The translations under genes were made by a program, and so were the position numbers. Shown piece by piece: positions 6,933-11,759 of a stretch of DNA of 11,759 nt. Under the pieces are notes generated by a model. That model was given only the letters and a program-made list of their open reading frames with translations. It made no database searches and was not told where the DNA came from. Location of the stretch: contig RFJN01000236.1 of assembly GCA_003694875.1 (NCBI GenBank), positions 1-11,759 of the forward strand, written 5' to 3'. Within the stretch, counting starts at the first letter, position 1. Every line of letters begins with the position of its first letter. Origin of the DNA: Planctomycetota bacterium (GTDB lineage: Bacteria > Planctomycetota > J058 > J103).

Positions 6933-9327
6933 CACCGGCGGCGGGGCCGTGGAGTCCGACGCCGATCTGTCGTTCGACTTCGGCTACGCCGCCCCGGACG
7001 CCCCGCCGGCGCCGACCGACGACGACGATCCGCTGCTCGCGGGGCTGACCGAGCCGCAGCGCGAGGCGGTCACCCACACCGAGGGCCCGGTGATCGTGGT
7101 GGCGGGCCCCGGCTCGGGCAAGACGCGGGTGCTGACGCGTCGGGTGGCGTGGCTCGTGGCGCGCGAGGGGGTCGCGCCCTGGCGGATTCTCGCGATCACG
7201 TTCACGAACAAGGCGGCCGACGAGATGCGCGAGCGCATCGCGGCGCTGCTCGGCGACCGCGATCCCACCCGCGGCCACAGCGCCGCCGGGGTGCTCGTCG
7301 CGACGTTCCACAGCTTCTGCGCGCGCATGCTGCGGCGCTACGGTCCGCCCGAGCGCACGCCGGAGTTCACGATCTACGACGCCGACGACCAGAAGGCGTG
7401 CATGAAGCGGGTGATCCGGGCCAGGCAGCTCGATCCGGCGCAGTGGAAGCCGCGCTCGGTGCTCGGGGCGATCTCGGCGGCGAAGAACGCCATGATCGAT
7501 CCCGAGCAGTTTCGCTCCGAGGCGATCGGCTGGCGCGACCGCCAGATCGCCGAACTCTACGCGGGCTACGAGGAGGCGTTGCGCGACTACAACGCGCTCG
7601 ACTTCGACGACCTGCTGCTGTACTTCGTGCGGCTTCTCGAGAGCCGGCCCGAGGTGCTCGCCGAGCTGCGCGATCGCTTCCGCTACGTGCTCGTCGACGA
7701 ATACCAGGACACCAACCGCCCGCAGTACCGGATCGCGAACCTGCTCGCGGGCGAGAACGGCAACCTCTTCGTGGTGGGCGATCCCGACCAGTCGATCTAC
7801 CGCTGGCGCGGGGCCGATCTGCGCAACATCCTGGAGTTCGAGCGCGACCACCCCGCCGCGCGCGAGATCCGGCTCGAGCGCAACTACCGCTCGAGCCAGG
7901 CGATCCTGCGCGCAGCCCAGCACCTGATCGAGCACAACGAGCAGCGCCGTCCCAAGACGCTGCATACCGAGAACCCGCCCGGCGAACCGCTGCGCTGGCT
8001 GCGCTTCCGCACCGACGAGGAGGAGGCGGAGGCGATCGCGCAGGAGATCGAGCAGCGGATCGAGGCGGGCACGCGCCCGAGCGAGATCGCGGTCTTCTAC
8101 CGCGCGAACGCGCTGTCGCGCCGCTTCGAGGAGGCGCTGCGCAAACGCTGGATCCGGCACGTCGTGATCGGCAGCGTGCCGTTCTGGCAGCGCCGCGAGG
8201 TCAAGGACGTGCTCGCCTTCCTGCGGCTGCTCGTCAACCCCGACGACACGCAGGCGCTGCGGCGGGTGTTCGCGCTCACCGAGGGGGTGGGCCCCGCCAC
8301 GGTGCGGCGGCTCGAGGAGCTGGCGGCGAGCGCCGGGCGCTCGCTGCTCGCGGTGCTGCTCGATCCGGACGCCGCCGCCCGGCTGCGCGGCCGGCAGCGG
8401 CGCGCGATCGCGGCGCTGCGCGAGCTGTTCGAGACGCTGCGCGCGCTGCCGCCCGCGCCGGTGCGGCCGGTGCTCGAAACCGTGCTCGAGCGCACCGGCT
8501 ACCTCGAGCAGCTTCGCGGCTCGGACGATCCGCAGGAGCAGGCGCGCGCGGACAACGTCGCCGCGCTGCTCGACGGCGCCGCCGAGTTCGACGAGCGCGA
8601 ACCCGAGGGCGGGATCCGCGGCTTTCTCGACCGCGCGGCGCTGCTCAGCGGCACAGACGAGCAGGCGGGCGACGAGGAGGCGGTGCGCCTCATGACGCTG
8701 CACGCGGCCAAGGGGCTCGAGTTCGACGAGGTCTACATCGTGGGCTTCGACCAGCGGCTGCTGCCGCTCGAACGCGACGAGACCGGCTGCGATCTCGAGG
8801 AGGAGCGGCGGCTTCTGTACGTGGGAATCACGCGCGCGCGCCACCGGGTGACGCTCACCTCGTCGCTGCTGCGCCGCACCTGGGGCCAGGAGCGCGCAGC
8901 CCAGCCGTCGCGCTTTCTGCGCGAGCTGCCCGACGACGTGCTCGAGCGCGCCGGCGGCGCCCACGCCGCGGTGCGCGGCCGCTGCGCCCCGCTCACCGCG
9001 AGCCCGCAGGAGCACGACCGCTGGGACGGGATCGACGAGCCGCCCGAGCCGCCGGCGGCCCGGCGCCGCACGCGCCCGAACGCGGGGCCGGTCCCGAACC
9101 GCGCACGCGCACGGCTGCAGGCGCTGCTCGCCGAGACGCGTGCGCGCACCGCCACCGCCGCCGAGCCGGCGGTGGGCGAACGGGTCCGGCACCCGGTGTT
9201 CGGCGACGGCCAGGTGCTGCGGCTGCAGGGCAGCGGACCCGGTCGGCGCGCGGTGATCGAATTCGATCGCCGGGGCACGAAGACACTGCTGCTGCAGTAC
9301 GCGCGTCTCGAGCGGCTGGGCTCGTAG
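6913..9327 (+). CDS. UvrD/PcrA-family superfamily 1 DNA helicase
   Basis: An ATP-driven 3'-5' DNA helicase of the UvrD/PcrA/Rep group, acting in excision and mismatch repair and in clearing replication or transcription blocks. Seen: 804 aa with all SF1A motifs. Q-motif LTEPQREAV; Walker A GPGSGKT (K70); Ia ITFTNKAADEM; Walker B VDEYQDT (D262, E263); III GDPDQSIYRWRGA (289-301); IV ERNYRSS (322-328); V TLHAAKGLEF (from about 595); VI YVGITRARHR (636-645). The C-terminal ~50 residues (VGERVRHPVFGDGQVL to QYARLERL) are the Tudor-like tail of UvrD and PcrA known to contact RNA polymerase. This argues against Rep, but choosing between UvrD and PcrA names is not possible. The first ~40 residues are an acidic, Pro/Ala-rich extension. 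The link to moeA-selA seems positional, not functional. Confidence 0.96.
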   Translation: MTSPPTDTGGGAVESDADLSFDFGYAAPDAPPAPTDDDDPLLAGLTEPQREAVTHTEGPVIVVAGPGSGKTRVLTRRVAWLVAREGVAPWRILAITFTNKAADEMRERIAALLGDRDPTRGHSAAGVLVATFHSFCARMLRRYGPPERTPEFTIYDADDQKACMKRVIRARQLDPAQWKPRSVLGAISAAKNAMIDPEQFRSEAIGWRDRQIAELYAGYEEALRDYNALDFDDLLLYFVRLLESRPEVLAELRDRFRYVLVDEYQDTNRPQYRIANLLAGENGNLFVVGDPDQSIYRWRGADLRNILEFERDHPAAREIRLERNYRSSQAILRAAQHLIEHNEQRRPKTLHTENPPGEPLRWLRFRTDEEEAEAIAQEIEQRIEAGTRPSEIAVFYRANALSRRFEEALRKRWIRHVVIGSVPFWQRREVKDVLAFLRLLVNPDDTQALRRVFALTEGVGPATVRRLEELAASAGRSLLAVLLDPDAAARLRGRQRRAIAALRELFETLRALPPAPVRPVLETVLERTGYLEQLRGSDDPQEQARADNVAALLDGAAEFDEREPEGGIRGFLDRAALLSGTDEQAGDEEAVRLMTLHAAKGLEFDEVYIVGFDQRLLPLERDETGCDLEEERRLLYVGITRARHRVTLTSSLLRRTWGQERAAQPSRFLRELPDDVLERAGGAHAAVRGRCAPLTASPQEHDRWDGIDEPPEPPAARRRTRPNAGPVPNRARARLQALLAETRARTATAAEPAVGERVRHPVFGDGQVLRLQGSGPGRRAVIEFDRRGTKTLLLQYARLERLGS

Positions 9328-9332
9328 CTCGC

Positions 9333-9373
9333 GCCGCCCGCGTCACCGGCGCCGTTCGAGCGCCTCGGGCGGC
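9333..9373. terminator. Possible imperfect hairpin at the convergent gene ends
   Basis: The helicase and the flavoprotein converge with only 15 bases between stops. gccgcccg (9333-9340) pairs with cgggcggc (9366-9373), and inside it ggcgc (9348-9352) pairs with gcgcc (9360-9364), giving an 8-bp and a 5-bp stem broken by a 7-against-1 internal loop. It overlaps the last ten codons of the flavoprotein gene and has no T tract on either side. In such GC-rich DNA a pairing like this can arise by chance, so this is only a candidate shared terminator. Confidence 0.2.
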
Positions 9374-10689
9374 AGCACCCCGATCCGGCACAGCAGCGGA
9401 TACGGCGGCTCGCCGCCGGCGAAGATGAAGACGTAGTCGTTGTCGCGCTCGAGTTGCGCCTCGCCCTGGCGCAGCAGCACGCGATCGGCCTCGATGCGCA
9501 CCGGCTGCGAACGCAGCAGCACCTCGAGCTGTCCACGCTTGCGCATGAGTTCGAGCCGGCGGGCGTTCTTGTCCTTGATCCGGAAGAAGCCGTCGCGCCG
9601 ATACGAGAGGGTGACGCGGTTGCGGCGCGCGAGTTCCACCGCGGCCTCGACCGCGCTGTCGCCGCCGCCCACCACGAGGATGCGCTCGCCGTTGTAGCTG
9701 CGCGCGTCCTGCAGCTGGTACGCCACCTTGGGCAGGTCCTCGCCGGGGATACCGAGTCGGCGCGGGGTGCCCCGACGGCCGATCGCGAGCACCACCGTGC
9801 GCGCGCGCCAGCGCGAGCCGCCCGCCACGACCGTCAGCAGGCCCGTATGGGGATCGCGCTCGATCGTCTCGAGCCGACACCCCTCGCGATAGCGCAGCTG
9901 CGCCCGCTCGGCGGCCTCCCTCCAGATCTCGAGCAGTTCCTCCTTGGCCAGCTCCCGCTTGCGGAACGGGCCGTAGACGGGCAGATCGACGGGGGCGGTG
10001 AGCACGAGCTTGCGACGGGGATAGTTGGCGACGGTGCCCCCGAACCGCCCCTGATCGATCGCGAGGTAGTCGAGCCCGCGCTCGCTCGCGGCGAGCGCGG
10101 CGGCGATCCCGGCCGGACCGAGCCCCACGATCACGACATCGAGCACGCCCTCGGGCGCGGGGCCCGCGGCGCGGCAGCGGCGCTCGATCGCCTCGATCGC
10201 CTTGCGTCCCTGCCGGATCGCGTTGCGGATCAGCGGCAGCCCGCTGAGTTCGCCCGCAACGTAGATGCCCGGCACGACCGACTGCTGCTCGTCGTCGAGA
10301 CGCGGTATGCGGGGATCGTTCGCCAGCTCGCCGAGCGTGACCACGAGCGCCTCGGTCGGACACGCCGCCTCGCACGCGGCGTGGCCCACGCACGCGAGCG
10401 GTTGCACGAGCACCGCCTGGCCGCCGATCAGTCCGAGCGGCCCCTCGGTGCCGTGCATCTCGGGACAGGCCGCCACACACGCCCCGCAGCCTATGCAGCG
10501 CGCGGGATCGATCTGCGGGTGGCGTGTGATCGGGCGCACCCCGTGCCGCAGCGTCTGTTCGAGCTTGCGGCGCACCCGACGCTCGCGTGGACGCGTGACG
10601 AGCACGTGCCACAGAAAGAGCAGCGCGGCGAGCGCAAGCGCCACGGTACCCCAGGAGGCGTCGTCAAGCGAACCGAATTCGGCCGGCAT
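9343..10689 (-). CDS. Membrane-anchored ferredoxin / circularly permuted thioredoxin-reductase-like flavoprotein
   Basis: Seen: 448 aa. Residues 13-32 form one hydrophobic helix, followed by an Arg-rich stretch, placing the body in the cytoplasm. A ferredoxin domain follows: C65, C68, C71, C75 in a classic CxxCxxCxxxCP, then C100, H103, C106, C110, where His replaces the second Cys. Residues 140-168 (PGIYVAGELSG, IRNAIRQGRKAIEAI) look like the segment that normally ends thioredoxin-reductase-like proteins. The FAD motif GLGPAG (189-194) comes after it, then the NAD(P) motif GGGDSAVEAA (341-350). The protein stops just after FIFAGGEPP, where that segment would be expected. No redox CxxC is present in the NAD(P) domain, so it is not a thioredoxin reductase. 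Inference: NAD(P)H-linked electron exchange with iron-sulfur clusters at the membrane. No ribosome site precedes the ATG; it overlaps the barrel gene stop as TGATG. Confidence 0.92.
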   Translation of the reverse strand: MPAEFGSLDDASWGTVALALAALLFLWHVLVTRPRERRVRRKLEQTLRHGVRPITRHPQIDPARCIGCGACVAACPEMHGTEGPLGLIGGQAVLVQPLACVGHAACEAACPTEALVVTLGELANDPRIPRLDDEQQSVVPGIYVAGELSGLPLIRNAIRQGRKAIEAIERRCRAAGPAPEGVLDVVIVGLGPAGIAAALAASERGLDYLAIDQGRFGGTVANYPRRKLVLTAPVDLPVYGPFRKRELAKEELLEIWREAAERAQLRYREGCRLETIERDPHTGLLTVVAGGSRWRARTVVLAIGRRGTPRRLGIPGEDLPKVAYQLQDARSYNGERILVVGGGDSAVEAAVELARRNRVTLSYRRDGFFRIKDKNARRLELMRKRGQLEVLLRSQPVRIEADRVLLRQGEAQLERDNDYVFIFAGGEPPYPLLCRIGVLPPEALERRR

Positions 10690-11759
10690 CAGAAGCGGTA
10701 CACCCAGTCGAGGCTCACGTATTGCCGGTCCACGTCGTCACCGGTCTCCCAGCCGCCGGTCAGGTTCAGCGACATGCGCCGGCCCATGCGCCAGAATACG
10801 TCGGCCTGCACGTCGTGTCGGGTGACGTCGAGGCCCGTCGGTTCGAAGCGGTCGAGGGTGAGTTCGTAGCGCAGCGACAGATCGAGCACCGCGAGCGGGC
10901 TGTAGCTCAGCCCGAAACGACCCGCCTCGCCACGCCACAGATCGCCCTGCCACGCCTCGAGAGCGAGATCGAAGCCGATCGCCGGCTCGTCCGAGATCGC
11001 GTAGCAGCCGCCTTCGAGCGTCCAGGTGTTGCGATCGCCGTTCTCACCGCCACGCCGCAGATCGACCGCGGCCCCCACCCACCACGCCCGCGGCAGATCG
11101 ACGCGGGTGTCGAGTCGTGCGGTGCTCAGCACCTCGTCGGGCAGCGCGGTGCGCGCCTCGGGTGCGAGTTCCCGCAGCGTCTGCTCGCCGAAGAACGGCA
11201 GCCGCCGGTCGAACGACAGCCCGATCGTCCAGGGATCGAGCGGCCGCAGGGTCAGCGAACCGTAGACGTCGGTGAGTTCGATGTCGCTGCGGCCGAGCAG
11301 GTTCTGCGTGTTGCCGTACAGATCGAGTTCCACCCGTCCGTACGCGGTCAGCCACGGGTGCCAGCGCAGCCGCGTGTCGGCGGCGATCAGTTCGCGATCG
11401 AGCTTGCCTCCCCCATCGGTGGAGGTGCGTTCGTAGGCGGTCGACAGGTCCCAGGACCACACCTCGCCGGGCGGCGTCTCGAAGCGCAGATACCCCCCCC
11501 AGCTCGTGCGGCCGCGATCGCTGCCGTCGAGCGCGGCGTCGAGGCCACCGAAGCCGCCCACCTCGAGCGGGCCGAGCCGCAGCCCGAGCCGACCGCCGTC
11601 GACCGAGCCCACCGTCGGCAGGTCCCACAGCCCCACGCGCCCGATCGCGGCGTGCACCAGGCCCCCGCTGCCGCCGTACTCGAGCGCCGCCTCGTAGAGA
11701 TAGCTGCGCGTGTCGAGTTCGCGGCCGCGGCGGTCGGCCAGATCGCTGCTGGCAAACAC
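10689..11759 (-). CDS. Beta-barrel outer-membrane protein (5' part cut off)
   Basis: Seen: 356 codons entering from the right edge and ending at TGA 10689-10691. The sequence alternates polar and aromatic/aliphatic residues in repeated 9-11 residue strands bounded by Trp and Tyr, with Gly/Asp/Asn-rich turns, and ends VSLDWVYRF. A C-terminal Phe with Tyr two residues before it is the BAM-recognised signal of outer-membrane barrels. No signal peptide is visible, and the GTG at the very edge is more likely an internal Val codon, so the true start is outside. Roughly 14-18 strands could fit, but I did not predict them individually. Known relatives are uncertain; a porin-like barrel next to a ferredoxin-flavoprotein would fit an electron-conduit or respiratory locus. 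A G8 run occurs at 11493-11500 with the frame intact. Confidence 0.8.
   Translation of the reverse strand: MFASSDLADRRGRELDTRSYLYEAALEYGGSGGLVHAAIGRVGLWDLPTVGSVDGGRLGLRLGPLEVGGFGGLDAALDGSDRGRTSWGGYLRFETPPGEVWSWDLSTAYERTSTDGGGKLDRELIAADTRLRWHPWLTAYGRVELDLYGNTQNLLGRSDIELTDVYGSLTLRPLDPWTIGLSFDRRLPFFGEQTLRELAPEARTALPDEVLSTARLDTRVDLPRAWWVGAAVDLRRGGENGDRNTWTLEGGCYAISDEPAIGFDLALEAWQGDLWRGEAGRFGLSYSPLAVLDLSLRYELTLDRFEPTGLDVTRHDVQADVFWRMGRRMSLNLTGGWETGDDVDRQYVSLDWVYRF
11493..11500 (-). repeat. G8 homopolymer in the outer-membrane protein gene
   Basis: Eight consecutive C on the plus strand read as G8 in the coding strand, within codons for S-W-G-G-Y. The tract is the longest mononucleotide run I noticed. 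Poly-G tracts in surface-protein genes can slip and cause phase variation; eight is at the short end, and in GC-rich DNA Trp-Gly-Gly codons produce it easily. Confidence 0.9.

Noticed and set aside
4356..6935. Minus-strand open frame of 859 codons opposite moeA and selA
   Set aside because: moeA and selA have complete family motifs on the plus strand; the antisense frame has none.
6757..9192. Minus-strand open frame of 811 codons opposite the helicase
   Set aside because: The helicase motifs are complete on the plus strand; the antisense product is His/Arg/Leu-rich shadow sequence.
1..11759. Very frequent CTCGAG and GCGCGAG words as a possible motif or repeat family
   Set aside because: They fall in frame as common Leu-Glu and Ala-Arg codon pairs on either strand, so codon bias explains them.

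Overview
This is a gene-dense, very GC-rich stretch (clearly above two thirds G+C by eye) of a Gram-negative bacterial chromosome. The Gram-negative call rests on a beta-barrel outer-membrane protein ending in an aromatic residue. Good Shine-Dalgarno sites, GTG starts, 1-4 base gene overlaps and a UvrD/PcrA-type helicase fit a member of the Pseudomonadota or a neighbouring phylum. The sequence alone does not name a genus. I see no tRNA or rRNA gene, CRISPR array, insertion sequence, integrase or phage gene. The block looks like ordinary chromosome with one unusual redox locus at its right end.

Left block, 1-4040, all minus strand, read from right to left: a two-CBS-domain protein; an AidB-like acyl-CoA dehydrogenase coupled to it by a 4-base GTGA overlap; a membrane-anchored TPR protein; and an AhpD/carboxymuconolactone-decarboxylase-like protein with a complete E/C/C/H active-site set, cut by the window edge. 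A perfect 14-bp hairpin separates the last two genes. The set may be a stress or redox operon, but that is inference.

Middle block, plus strand: moeA (molybdenum insertion into molybdopterin), selA (selenocysteinyl-tRNA synthesis) and a uvrD/pcrA-family helicase, each overlapping the next. Coupling moeA to selA makes sense in an organism whose formate dehydrogenase or similar enzyme needs both molybdenum cofactor and selenocysteine. selB, selC and selD are not in the window. The 139-bp gap at 4041-4179 is a divergent promoter region.

Right block, minus strand, convergent with the helicase: a partial beta-barrel outer-membrane protein, followed with a one-base TGATG overlap by a membrane-anchored ferredoxin-flavoprotein fusion. 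In this fusion the thioredoxin-reductase-like module appears circularly permuted, and the second [4Fe-4S] motif has His in place of one Cys. This pair is the most interesting part of the window: a cytoplasmic-membrane NAD(P)H/ferredoxin flavoprotein translationally tied to an outer-membrane barrel suggests a trans-envelope electron-transfer or respiratory locus whose other parts lie to the right of the window.
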